This document shows, piece by piece, positions 17,301 through 25,207 of a DNA stretch of 64,000 nt. The translations under genes were made by a program, and so were the position numbers. The notes below the pieces were generated by a model. The model had not been told where the DNA came from, searched no databases, and worked only from the letters and a program-made list of their open reading frames with translations. Every line of letters begins with the position of its first letter. The stretch's first letter is position 1. Source of the stretch: Sphingomicrobium nitratireducens (GTDB lineage Bacteria; Pseudomonadota; Alphaproteobacteria; Sphingomonadales; Sphingomonadaceae); assembly GCF_026157035.1 (NCBI RefSeq), contig NZ_JANJZA010000001.1, positions 537,001-601,000 on the forward strand, in the 5' to 3' direction.

Positions 17301-19016
17301 GACCTGCCCCGTTCGAGCTGGGAGGACTATAACGCCAAGCTCCTCTCCAAGGGCGGAATGATCGTCCCGAGGGACCAGAAGGAAATCAAGCTCTCCCCCG
17401 AAGCGCGCGCGGCGCTCGGCATCGAGGAAGAGACGGTCGGGCCGCGCACGCTGATCAGCATGATTCTCAAGGCGCCGGTCGACCTCATCTGGTTCGGCGG
17501 CATCGGCACCTACGTGAAGTCGAGCGGGCAGACCCATTCCGATGTCGGCGACCCCGCCAACGACGCGCTACGGGTCGACGCGGTCGAGCTCAACGCGAAA
17601 GTGATCGGCGAGGGCGCCAACCTCGGCATCACCCAGGCCGGCCGCATCGAGTTCGCGATGGCCGGCGGTCGCATCAATACGGACTTCATCGACAATAGTG
17701 CGGGCGTCGACTGCTCGGACAACGAGGTCAACATCAAGATTCCGCTCAACCGCGAGATGCGCGAGGGCAGGCTCAAGCTGGACGCGCGCAACACGCTGCT
17801 GTCCAAGATGACCGACGACGTGGCCGCGATCGTGCTCGAGGACAATCGCCTCCAGGCGCTGGCGCTGTCGATCGCCGAGGCGCGCGGGGCGGCGGGCCTG
17901 CCGGGCTTCGTGCGGACGATCGAGATGCTAGAGGCCTCCGGTCGTCTCGACCGCAAGGTCGAAGGGCTGGCCTCGTCCGACGCGCTGCTTCGCCGCGCCC
18001 AGGAAAATCGCGGCCTGACGCGGCCCGAACTCGCGGTCGTACTGTCGATGTCGAAGATCGCGCTGCAGGATGCCGCGGAGCATATCGGGCTGGCCGACGA
18101 TCCGTTGATGGAAGCCGAACTGTTCGCGGCCTTCCCCAAGCCGATGATCGCCAAGCACAAGGACGCAGTGGCGCATCACCGGCTCGAGAACGAGATCATC
18201 GCGACCAAGGTCGCCAACCGTCTCGTCAACCGGCTCGGCCCGTCGGTCGCGCTCGACATGACCGAGGAGGAAGGCGCCGCACTGGGCCAGGTCGTCGCGG
18301 CCTTCCTCGTCGCGGAGCGTTTGCTCGACCTCAAGACGCTGTGGAAGCGGATCGAGGAAGCGCAGATCGACGAGCAGGCGCGCATCGAACTGTTCGCGAC
18401 CGCGGCCAAGTCGATCCGCGTCCACCTGTCGGACATCCTTCGCTCGGCGGGCTCGGAAACCAGCATCACCAAGCTGGTCGAGATGCTCGAACCCGGCTTC
18501 AAGGCGATCAACAAGGCCGCGTCCAAGGTCATCCGCTCCGAAGTGCGGGCCGAGGCCGAGGCGCGCCGCGTCGCGCTGATCGGGCTGGGCGCCGACGAGG
18601 CGCTGGTCGAGCACCTCGTGCGTCTCTACCAGCTCGACGGCATCTTCGGGCTGGCGGCGCTGGCCGCGCGCAAGCATATCGACCCGCTGCCGCTGACCAA
18701 GGCCTATACGGCGCTTGGCGAGACGCTCGGTCTCGACTGGGCGCAGCACCAGCTGGTCCGCTACGTGCCGACCGATCACTGGGAGCGCCTGCTCGTCGCG
18801 GGTCTCGCGCGTGACTTCGAACAGTTGCGGATCGACTTCCTGTCGCGCCAGCGTGGTGACGAACCCGACGCCAACGTGGCGCGCTGGGTCGACCGCAACG
18901 GCGCGCGGATCGAGCAGTTCAGGAAGCTGGTCGACCGGGCACGCAACCATGGCGGTGCGACCTCGGCAATGCTCGCCCAGATCGCCAACCAGGCGCGTAT
19001 CCTGCTCGGCCGCTGA
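14385..19016 (+). CDS. NAD-specific glutamate dehydrogenase, large type
   Basis: A 1543-residue enzyme converting glutamate to 2-oxoglutarate and ammonium with NAD. The long N-terminal regulatory region has ACT-like parts ([20 protein letters not shown] near residue 85). The catalytic domain begins around residue 720 with [20 protein letters not shown] and the active-site lysines in [18 protein letters not shown] (about 770-790). The NAD fold shows [13 protein letters not shown] at about 923. A helical C-terminal region of about 400 residues follows. It is slightly shorter than the roughly 1600-residue Pseudomonas and Caulobacter forms. It starts at an ATG 97 bp after the PAS gene, and an ATP-grasp gene follows after 11 bp. 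Confidence 0.96.
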   Translation: [1543 protein letters not shown]

Positions 19017-19027
19017 ACGACGTTTCG

Positions 19028-19879
19028 ATGAAGGTCGCGCTCCTCACGCCCGCGTCGTGGGACCCGCAGTTCCACGAGCTCGGCCGGATGGTCGAAATGC
19101 TGGGCGAGGGCGGGATCGAGGCCGTGCCGACCGTCTGGTCGCAGTGCGACGACGCGGTGCTGCGAAGCGTCGAGGGCGTGCTGCCGCTGATCGCTTGGGG
19201 CTATCACCTCGATCCGGGGCGCTGGTTCGACCTTCTCGACCGGATCGCCTTCCGCAAGGTGCCGGTCGCCAACCCGGTCGAGGTGCTGCGCTGGAACAGC
19301 GACAAGGCCTATCTGGGCGAACTAGACGCGAAGGGCGTCGCGACAGTGCCGGGCATCGTCGGCCATGGCGGAGAAGGCGCCGCGCTGCTCGAGCGCGCGC
19401 GGAGCGAATATGGCGATATTGAACTCGTGGTGAAGCCGATGGTGTCGGCCTCGGCCGCGGGCACTTACCGGCTCGCGCCCGGCGCGGTGCTTCCCGACGA
19501 ATTGCGCGAGCGGCGCCTGCTCGTTCAGCCGTTCCTTCCCGCAATCCTCGACAAGGGCGAGACCTCGCTAGTCTATTTCGGCGGGCGCTACAGCCATGCC
19601 GCGACCAAGCGAGCCAAGCCCGGGGACTATCGCGTCCAGCCGGAATTCGGCGGCAGCGAAGAGCAGGTCGAACCGTCGGCCTCGATGGTGGCACTCGCCG
19701 AGGCCGCGCTCGCGGCCGCGCCTGCCGAAACCGCCTACGCGCGCGTCGACATCGTCGAGGACGGCGAGGTCCCGCGCATCATGGAGCTGGAACTGGTCGA
19801 GCCCGACCTGTTCCTGCGCTACGCCCCCAACAAGGGCGCGGCATTCGTCTCGTCGATCAGAGCCATGCTGTCGGCATAG
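19028..19879 (+). CDS. ATP-grasp domain protein
   Basis: A 283-residue ATP-grasp enzyme. The N-terminal domain has MKVALLTPASWD and PLIAWGYHLDPGRWFDLLDR. The ATP-binding subdomains show VVKPMVSASAAGTYRL, LLVQPFLPAILDKGETSLVYF and the metal-binding RVDIVEDGEVPRIMELELVEP (an E-x-E followed by EPDL). The family joins a carboxylate to an amine through an acyl phosphate, as in DcsG, glutathione synthetase or RimK. The substrate is not known. Its last 61 bases overlap the end of the convergent RHH gene. It follows the glutamate dehydrogenase gene by 11 bp, so cotranscription is likely. Confidence 0.8.
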   Translation: MKVALLTPASWDPQFHELGRMVEMLGEGGIEAVPTVWSQCDDAVLRSVEGVLPLIAWGYHLDPGRWFDLLDRIAFRKVPVANPVEVLRWNSDKAYLGELDAKGVATVPGIVGHGGEGAALLERARSEYGDIELVVKPMVSASAAGTYRLAPGAVLPDELRERRLLVQPFLPAILDKGETSLVYFGGRYSHAATKRAKPGDYRVQPEFGGSEEQVEPSASMVALAEAALAAAPAETAYARVDIVEDGEVPRIMELELVEPDLFLRYAPNKGAAFVSSIRAMLSA

Positions 19880-20103
19880 ATCCACTGGCGGATTGCCGAG
19901 GCGAGGTTGGTGCGCGCGCTCGCCCCGCCGGAAAAGCGCCACAGGTCGATTTCCGCGATCAGCGCGTTCAAGGGCAGGCGGCGTGCCTTTGCAGCCTGCG
20001 AGAGCGCTTCCCAGAAGACGGGTTCGAGGCTGATCGAGGTCTCGTGCCCCGCGATCGTCACCGAGCGCTTGAGCGGCGAGGCGGGAAGGGGAACGTCGTC
20101 CAT
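19819..20103 (-). CDS. Ribbon-helix-helix domain protein (RHH_4 type)
   Basis: A 94-residue protein with the pattern KRSVTIAGHETSISLEPVFW followed by two helices (EALSQAAKARRLPLNALIAE, then DLWRFSGG), as in the alphaproteobacterial RHH_4 family of putative DNA-binding proteins. The start MDDVPLPASP is chosen because it sits four bases after the phaB stop; longer forms would run into phaB. The 3' end overlaps 61 bases of the ATP-grasp gene on the other strand. Cotranscription with phaB makes a role in regulating storage or acyl-CoA metabolism possible but unproven. Confidence 0.78.
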   Translation of the reverse strand: MDDVPLPASPLKRSVTIAGHETSISLEPVFWEALSQAAKARRLPLNALIAEIDLWRFSGGASARTNLASAIRQWIYADSMALIDETNAAPLLGA

Positions 20104-20107
20104 CGGA

Positions 20108-20830
20108 TCAGTACATGTGCTGCCCGCCGTTGATCGACAGGGTCGAGCCGGTGATGAAGCCCGCATTCTCGCTGGTCAGGAATTCGACCCCGCGCGCGAT
20201 CTCGTCGGCCTTGCCGAGGCGTCCGACGGGAATGCGCGCGACGATCTTCTCGAGCACGTTGTCGGGGACCGCGGCGACCATGTCGGTGTCGATATAGCCG
20301 GGCGCGATGGCGTTGACCGTGACGCCGCTGCGCGCCCCTTCCTGCGCCAGCGCCTTGGTGAAGCCGTGGATGCCCGACTTGGCGGCAGCATAGTTGACCT
20401 GGCCGTACTGGCCGGCCTGCCCGTTGATCGAGCCGATGTTGACGATGCGCCCGTAGCCGCGCTCGGCCATGCCTTCGAACACGCACTTGGCCATGTTGAA
20501 ACAGCCGCCAAGGTTGGTGTCGATGACTTCCTGCCACTGGTCGTGGCTCTGGCGCTTCATGGTCGCGTCGCGGGTGATGCCGGCATTGTTGACGAGGACG
20601 TCGACCGGGCCGAGGTCGTTCTCGATCTGCCTGACGGCTTCCTGGCACGCCTGGAAGTCGGCGACGTCGAACTTGTAGGCGGGAATTCCGGTGCGTTCGG
20701 TGAATTCGGCAGCCTTCTGCTCATTGCCGGCATAGGTCGCCGCGACCTTCATCCCCTTGTCCTTGAGGCGCGCCGCGATTGCTTCGCCGATCCCGCGCGT
20801 GCCACCCGTCACCACTGCTACCCGTGCCAT
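20108..20830 (-). CDS. phaB: Acetoacetyl-CoA reductase (SDR)
   Basis: A 240-residue short-chain dehydrogenase. It has the cofactor loop VTGGTRGIGEAI (7-18), NNAG (81-84), Ser in NIGSINGQAGQ (about 134) and Tyr147-x3-Lys151 in NYAAAKSG. The GSINGQAGQYGQVNYAAAK stretch is typical of NADPH-dependent acetoacetyl-CoA reductase, which makes 3-hydroxybutyryl-CoA for polyhydroxybutyrate. No PHB synthase is in the window. The start at MARVAVV has AGGGG nine bases upstream; the ATG three codons earlier would have it too close. The RHH gene follows and hemH precedes it. Confidence 0.9.
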   Translation of the reverse strand: MARVAVVTGGTRGIGEAIAARLKDKGMKVAATYAGNEQKAAEFTERTGIPAYKFDVADFQACQEAVRQIENDLGPVDVLVNNAGITRDATMKRQSHDQWQEVIDTNLGGCFNMAKCVFEGMAERGYGRIVNIGSINGQAGQYGQVNYAAAKSGIHGFTKALAQEGARSGVTVNAIAPGYIDTDMVAAVPDNVLEKIVARIPVGRLGKADEIARGVEFLTSENAGFITGSTLSINGGQHMY

Positions 20831-20859
20831 GTTCGTCATCCCCTGTTGGGGCCGGCGGG

Positions 20860-21873
20860 TCAGTCGATCCAGCCGGCCAGTTCGCGTCGCGTGAGCGCTT
20901 CGAGCATCCTGATACCCGCCGCGCCGTCATTGAGGCAATCGAGCCGGGCGAAATGAGTTCCGCCCGAGGCGAGGAAATCTTCGCGCCCGCGAATGCCCAG
21001 CTCCTCGATCGTCTCGAGGCAGTCGGCCGCAAATCCGGGGGCTGCGATCGCCAATTTGGTCGTCCCGCTAGAGGCCAACTGTTTCAGCATCGTGTCGGTG
21101 GCAGGCTCGAGCCACTTGGCGCGGCCGAAACGCGACTGAAAGCTCGTCTCGACGCGAATGTCGAGCCGGTTCGACAACAGCCGCGAAGTCTTGCGGCAAT
21201 GGCAGTGATAGGGATCGCCGAGTTGAAGCGTGCGCTCGGGCATGCCGTGATAGGAGAGCAGCAGCAGCTCGGGCTCGAAATCGAGCGCGGAAAGCTGGCG
21301 GGTGAGGTCGTCCGCGAGCGCGTCGATGTAGAGCGGGTCGTCGTGATAGGCGGGCAGGGTGCGGATGGCGGGCTGCCAGCGACGCTTCGCGACCGCCGCG
21401 AACAATGCATCGTGGCTGCTCGCGGTCGTGGCGGCGCTGTATTGCGGGTAGAGCGGCATGAAGACGATGCGGCGCGCGCCCTTGTCCCACAGGCGTTCGA
21501 GCGCGCTATCGATCGACGGATTGCCGTAGCGCATGCCCCATTCGACCATCGCGGCATCGCCCAGCGCCTGCTGCAGCGCTTCGGCCTGGCGGCGGGTGAT
21601 CGCGGCAAGCGGGGAGCCGTCCTTCGTCCACACTTCGCGATAGGCCGCCGCGCTCTTCCTCGGGCGTGTGTTGAGGATGATGCCGCGTAGGATCGGTTGC
21701 CAGGCGATGGGAGGGATCTCGACCACGCGGCGATCGGACAGGAATTGTTTGAGGTAGCGTTTGACCGCGCCCGGCGTCGGCGCGTCGGGCGTGCCGAGAT
21801 TGGCGACAAGCACGCCGACCCTCGGCGCGGGAAATTGCGGATGATCGTCTGGGCGCTCCATCCTTGCCGCCAT
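20860..21873 (-). CDS. hemH: Ferrochelatase
   Basis: A protein of about 337 residues that inserts ferrous iron into protoporphyrin IX, the last step of haem synthesis. The family signatures are VLVANLGTPDAPT at the N-terminus, YGNPSIDSAL, the active-site histidine in LLLSYHGMPERT, and the C-terminal Glu motif DCLETIEELGIRGREDFLASGG. CHCRKTSRLL supplies a Cys pair, and other cysteines lie near the C-terminus (DCLET, DCLND). Some alphaproteobacterial ferrochelatases bind a 2Fe-2S cluster, but I cannot confirm it here. The start could be MAAR (21873) or MERP (21861). Confidence 0.95.
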   Translation of the reverse strand: MAARMERPDDHPQFPAPRVGVLVANLGTPDAPTPGAVKRYLKQFLSDRRVVEIPPIAWQPILRGIILNTRPRKSAAAYREVWTKDGSPLAAITRRQAEALQQALGDAAMVEWGMRYGNPSIDSALERLWDKGARRIVFMPLYPQYSAATTASSHDALFAAVAKRRWQPAIRTLPAYHDDPLYIDALADDLTRQLSALDFEPELLLLSYHGMPERTLQLGDPYHCHCRKTSRLLSNRLDIRVETSFQSRFGRAKWLEPATDTMLKQLASSGTTKLAIAAPGFAADCLETIEELGIRGREDFLASGGTHFARLDCLNDGAAGIRMLEALTRRELAGWID

Positions 21874-21913
21874 TTCCACGCTTTTCGCCGGCTGGCAAGG
21901 ACGGGACTTGGTC

Positions 21914-23089
21914 CTAGAGCGCCTCGACGATGGTGGCGTTGGCAATGCCGCCGCCCTCGCACATCGTCTGCAGCCCGTAGCGCTGCCCGCGCGCCTTCAA
22001 GGCATGGACGAGGGTCGCCATCAGCTTGGTACCGCTCGCGCCCAACGGGTGGCCGAGCGCGATCGCGCCGCCATTGACGTTGAGCTTGTCGGGGTCGGCG
22101 CCTGTCTCGCGCAGCCAGGCGAGGGGGACCGGGGCGAAGGCCTCGTTGACTTCGTAGAGGCCGATGTCCTCGTGGGTGAGGCCGGCGCGTGTCAGCACGC
22201 GCTCGGTCGCCGGGATCGGCTCCCACAGCATCATCACCGGGTCGCCCGCAGTCACCGCAAGGCTGACGATCCGCGCCATCGGGGTCAGGTCGAAGCGCTT
22301 GAGTGCCGCTTCGGAGACTACCATCACCCCGCTCGCCCCGTCGCAAACTTGGCTGGCATTGCCCGCGGTGATCTTGCCGCCCGGCGTGACAGCATCGAGC
22401 GCGGCGAGCCCTTCCATCGAGGCATCGAAGCGGATGCCCTCGTCCGTGTCATGACGGATCGTCCTGCCCTCACGGTCGAGGCCGTCGAGCGCGAGGATTT
22501 CCCGGTCGAACGCACCGGCCTCGGTCGCGGCAGCGGCGCGGCGATGGCTTTCGAGCGCGAAGGCGTCGAGTTCCTCGCGCGAGAACTGGTATTTCTCGGC
22601 GATCATGTCGGCGCCGGTGAACTGGCTGAATTGGGTGACGCCGTAGCGTTCGAGGAGGGCCGGGCTCCACGGCCCTGTGCCGACGCCCGCCTGCAGCGCG
22701 AGCATGGTCGGGCTGCCCATCGGCACTCGGGTCATGCTCTCGACGCCCGCGGCGATGACGACGTCCTGCGTCCCGCTCATCACGCCCTGCGCGGCGAAAT
22801 GGAGCGCCTGCTGCGAGCTGCCGCACTGACGGTCGATGCTGACCGCAGGGACGCTGTCGGGAAGCGAGGAGGCGAGCACGCAGCTGCGCCCGATGTGGAA
22901 GCTCTGTTCGCCGACCTGGCTGACGCAGCCCATGACCACGTCCTCGATCGCAGCCGGGTCGATGCCCGTGTCGTCGACCAGCGCGTCGAGAATGGCGGCG
23001 CCGAGGTCGTTGGGATGCCATTCGCGCAGCGCGCCCTTGCGGCGGGCCCCGGCAGTGCGGCGGGCGGCGACGATATAGGCTTCGGGCAT
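21914..23089 (-). CDS. Acetyl-CoA acetyltransferase (thiolase family)
   Basis: A 391-residue thiolase. The nucleophile is C89 in DRQCGSSQQAL, and the other active-site parts are NEAFAPVPLAW, His347 in GGAIALGHPLGASG and Cys377 in CEGGGIANA. The enzyme either condenses two acetyl-CoA or cleaves a 3-ketoacyl-CoA. The downstream phaB fits the first use, while the upstream acyl-CoA ligase fits the second. AGGA lies eight bases before the ATG. The gene follows the molybdopterin oxidoreductase with a 9-bp gap in one minus-strand operon. Confidence 0.92.
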   Translation of the reverse strand: MPEAYIVAARRTAGARRKGALREWHPNDLGAAILDALVDDTGIDPAAIEDVVMGCVSQVGEQSFHIGRSCVLASSLPDSVPAVSIDRQCGSSQQALHFAAQGVMSGTQDVVIAAGVESMTRVPMGSPTMLALQAGVGTGPWSPALLERYGVTQFSQFTGADMIAEKYQFSREELDAFALESHRRAAAATEAGAFDREILALDGLDREGRTIRHDTDEGIRFDASMEGLAALDAVTPGGKITAGNASQVCDGASGVMVVSEAALKRFDLTPMARIVSLAVTAGDPVMMLWEPIPATERVLTRAGLTHEDIGLYEVNEAFAPVPLAWLRETGADPDKLNVNGGAIALGHPLGASGTKLMATLVHALKARGQRYGLQTMCEGGGIANATIVEAL

Positions 23090-23098
23090 GGGGCGTTC

Positions 23099-25204
23099 CT
23101 AGATGGTGGCAGTGAAGGGCAGGCGGGTGACGGGTTCGCTCCCGCCCGCTGCGAGCGCATTGGCGATCGCGGCCGCGAGCACCGAGGCTCCGAGCTGCGA
23201 GACCCCGCCCGGAGGCGCGCTGCTGGCGATACGCTCGACGGTGACGGCCGGGAGCTTCGTCGGGGTGGCGGAGCGACGACCGGGATGCGCCAAGCCGGCG
23301 CGCCAGTCTGGCGCAGGGGCGGTGGCATGGTCGAGCGCGGAAAGCAGTCCGCCTTCGACCTGTTGCGCGGCAAGTGCTGTGTGCGCTGCCCGGCCGCAGT
23401 CGAACACGGCCGTCAATTTGTGCACTTCGACGCCGCCGTCGGGCGCGCGGGCGGCTTCGGCGACGAGGGCGATCGCGCTGCCGTCGATGCGCGCGGCGGC
23501 GATCCCCATGCGGCTGCCGATGCCGCCGCCGTCCCAGCCTGAAAGTTCGCCGACGCGGCGCAGGCTGGCGACAAGCGCGGGGTCGTGGCCGAGCATGCCG
23601 ATGCGGAAGCCGAGCGGTTCGGCGCCGATCGCGCGCGCGACCACATCGACCATGACCTCGCCGGCAAAGCGGGTGAGCGCACCGGTGCCGCCGCGCAGGT
23701 AGCCGGTGCGGATGGGCAGGTCGACCTCGTGCGCTTCGACTGCGATATCGGCGATGCCGTAGGGCGGGACCGCGCCGTCCGTGTCGAGGCCGCCGCCCGA
23801 TTTTCCCGCGACGCGACGCAGCGCGGCGGTCGTACCCAGCGCGCTCGCATAGCGCGCGTGCCAGGCGGCAATGCGGCCCTCGCCGGGCACGGCGGCGATA
23901 CGCATCGCGAGCGGCGGGCGGAGCGGATCGAACAAGGCGGCATGGTCGTGGGGAAGGGTCAGCTGGACCGGGCGCCCCAGCTGGATGGCGAGGATTGCGG
24001 CGATGGGGGCGGCATCGGCCTCGAGCGCGCGTCCGTCGTCGGCGCCGACGGGCATCGGGAAGACGGCGACCTTCTCGCCGGGCAGGCCGGTGACGCGCCG
24101 CACCGCGTCGCGAACCGCTTCGGGGGCCTGGCTGGGGGCCCACACTTCGATCCCGCCCTCGCTGGTCGGGCGCGCGGTGGCGGTGAGCGGTTCGAGCCCA
24201 TGATGCGGGGTCGCGGCGAAGAGGAAGTCGTGGCGCAGTACGCGGTCTGCATCGGCGAGGACGCCCGCTGCATCGCCTTCTTCGACCAGCGTGTCGCCGC
24301 TGGTGCCGAGCCGGTCCGTAAGCGAGAGTTCGATGGACGCGCCGTCGGGCCCCGCCGCGCGATAGCGGATGTCGGCGGCCTGCATCGCCTGGTCCGCCGC
24401 CCACCATGTGTCGGCGACCGCCGCGATCCAGTCCTCGCGCTCGACCAGTTCGATGAGGCCGGGACGCGCGCGCGCAGCGGCGCGGTCGAGACCGAGGATG
24501 GAGCCTCCGCGAGGCGCGAGGCGCGCCGAGGCATAGAGCAGCCCGGGCAAGCGCACGTCGCCTGCCAGCCGCCAGCTTCCGCGCACCTTGGCCGGGCCGT
24601 CGAGGCGCGCGAGCGGCAAGGCGGGGGCGTCGACGAGCTCGACGTTCGGGACAGAGCGGTCGGCGGCGGCAGCGGCGAGATCGCCGATCGAGACGCGTTT
24701 GGGGCCCGCCGACACCCAACCCTTGTCGAGACTGCATTCTTCGGGTTCGACGCCCATCCGGTCGGCGGCCTCGGCGAGAAGCATCGCGCGTGCGGTCGCG
24801 CCCGACAGGCGCATTGCTTCCTCGAAAGCGCGCACCGAGGTGGCCGCAGCGGTGGCGCGGAACTCGTCGACGCCTGCGACATCGGCGAGGAGCGGATTGG
24901 ACGCTCCGCCCGCGCCGACGGGAAGCGGCTCCACCCCGACCAACGCCGGATCAGCGCCGAGCGCGCCTGCGACCAGCGCGGCGAGCGCGGTCCAGATACC
25001 CTGGCCGGTCTCGACCTGCGGGACGGCGATCGTGACCTGCCCGTCCTCGGCGATGCGCAGGTAATGACCGTAGCTCGCACCGCCGCCGGACAGACTGCCG
25101 AAGCGGGGCGGCGGGGCGCCGCGCGGCCATAGCGCGTAGGCGACGACCAGCCCGACGCCGGCGCCGCCTCCGACGAGCAGGTCGCGGCGGGTCAGCCGCG
25201 CCAT
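23099..25204 (-). CDS. Molybdopterin-binding oxidoreductase subunit, Tat-exported (isoquinoline 1-oxidoreductase type)
   Basis: A 701-residue large subunit of the xanthine dehydrogenase superfamily. The N-terminus LTRRDLLVGGGAGVGLVVAY is a twin-arginine signal, placing it in the periplasm as in IorB-type enzymes. Early motifs include VETGQGIWTALAALVAGALG and ASNPLLADVAGVDEFRAT, and the molybdenum-site glutamate region near the C-terminus is GGVSQLGASVLAAAIANALA. These enzymes hydroxylate N-heterocycles or oxidise aldehydes. The usual 2Fe-2S partner subunit is not adjacent. It is sandwiched between an acyl-CoA ligase and a thiolase, suggesting breakdown of an organic acid or aldehyde. Confidence 0.85.
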   Translation of the reverse strand: MARLTRRDLLVGGGAGVGLVVAYALWPRGAPPPRFGSLSGGGASYGHYLRIAEDGQVTIAVPQVETGQGIWTALAALVAGALGADPALVGVEPLPVGAGGASNPLLADVAGVDEFRATAAATSVRAFEEAMRLSGATARAMLLAEAADRMGVEPEECSLDKGWVSAGPKRVSIGDLAAAAADRSVPNVELVDAPALPLARLDGPAKVRGSWRLAGDVRLPGLLYASARLAPRGGSILGLDRAAARARPGLIELVEREDWIAAVADTWWAADQAMQAADIRYRAAGPDGASIELSLTDRLGTSGDTLVEEGDAAGVLADADRVLRHDFLFAATPHHGLEPLTATARPTSEGGIEVWAPSQAPEAVRDAVRRVTGLPGEKVAVFPMPVGADDGRALEADAAPIAAILAIQLGRPVQLTLPHDHAALFDPLRPPLAMRIAAVPGEGRIAAWHARYASALGTTAALRRVAGKSGGGLDTDGAVPPYGIADIAVEAHEVDLPIRTGYLRGGTGALTRFAGEVMVDVVARAIGAEPLGFRIGMLGHDPALVASLRRVGELSGWDGGGIGSRMGIAAARIDGSAIALVAEAARAPDGGVEVHKLTAVFDCGRAAHTALAAQQVEGGLLSALDHATAPAPDWRAGLAHPGRRSATPTKLPAVTVERIASSAPPGGVSQLGASVLAAAIANALAAGGSEPVTRLPFTATI

Positions 25205-25207
25205 GGC

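Noticed and set aside
14781-17537. A 918-codon minus-strand open frame inside the glutamate dehydrogenase gene.
   Set aside because: The plus-strand protein carries all catalytic motifs, while the antisense product is rich in Arg, Asp, His and Gly without any recognisable domain.
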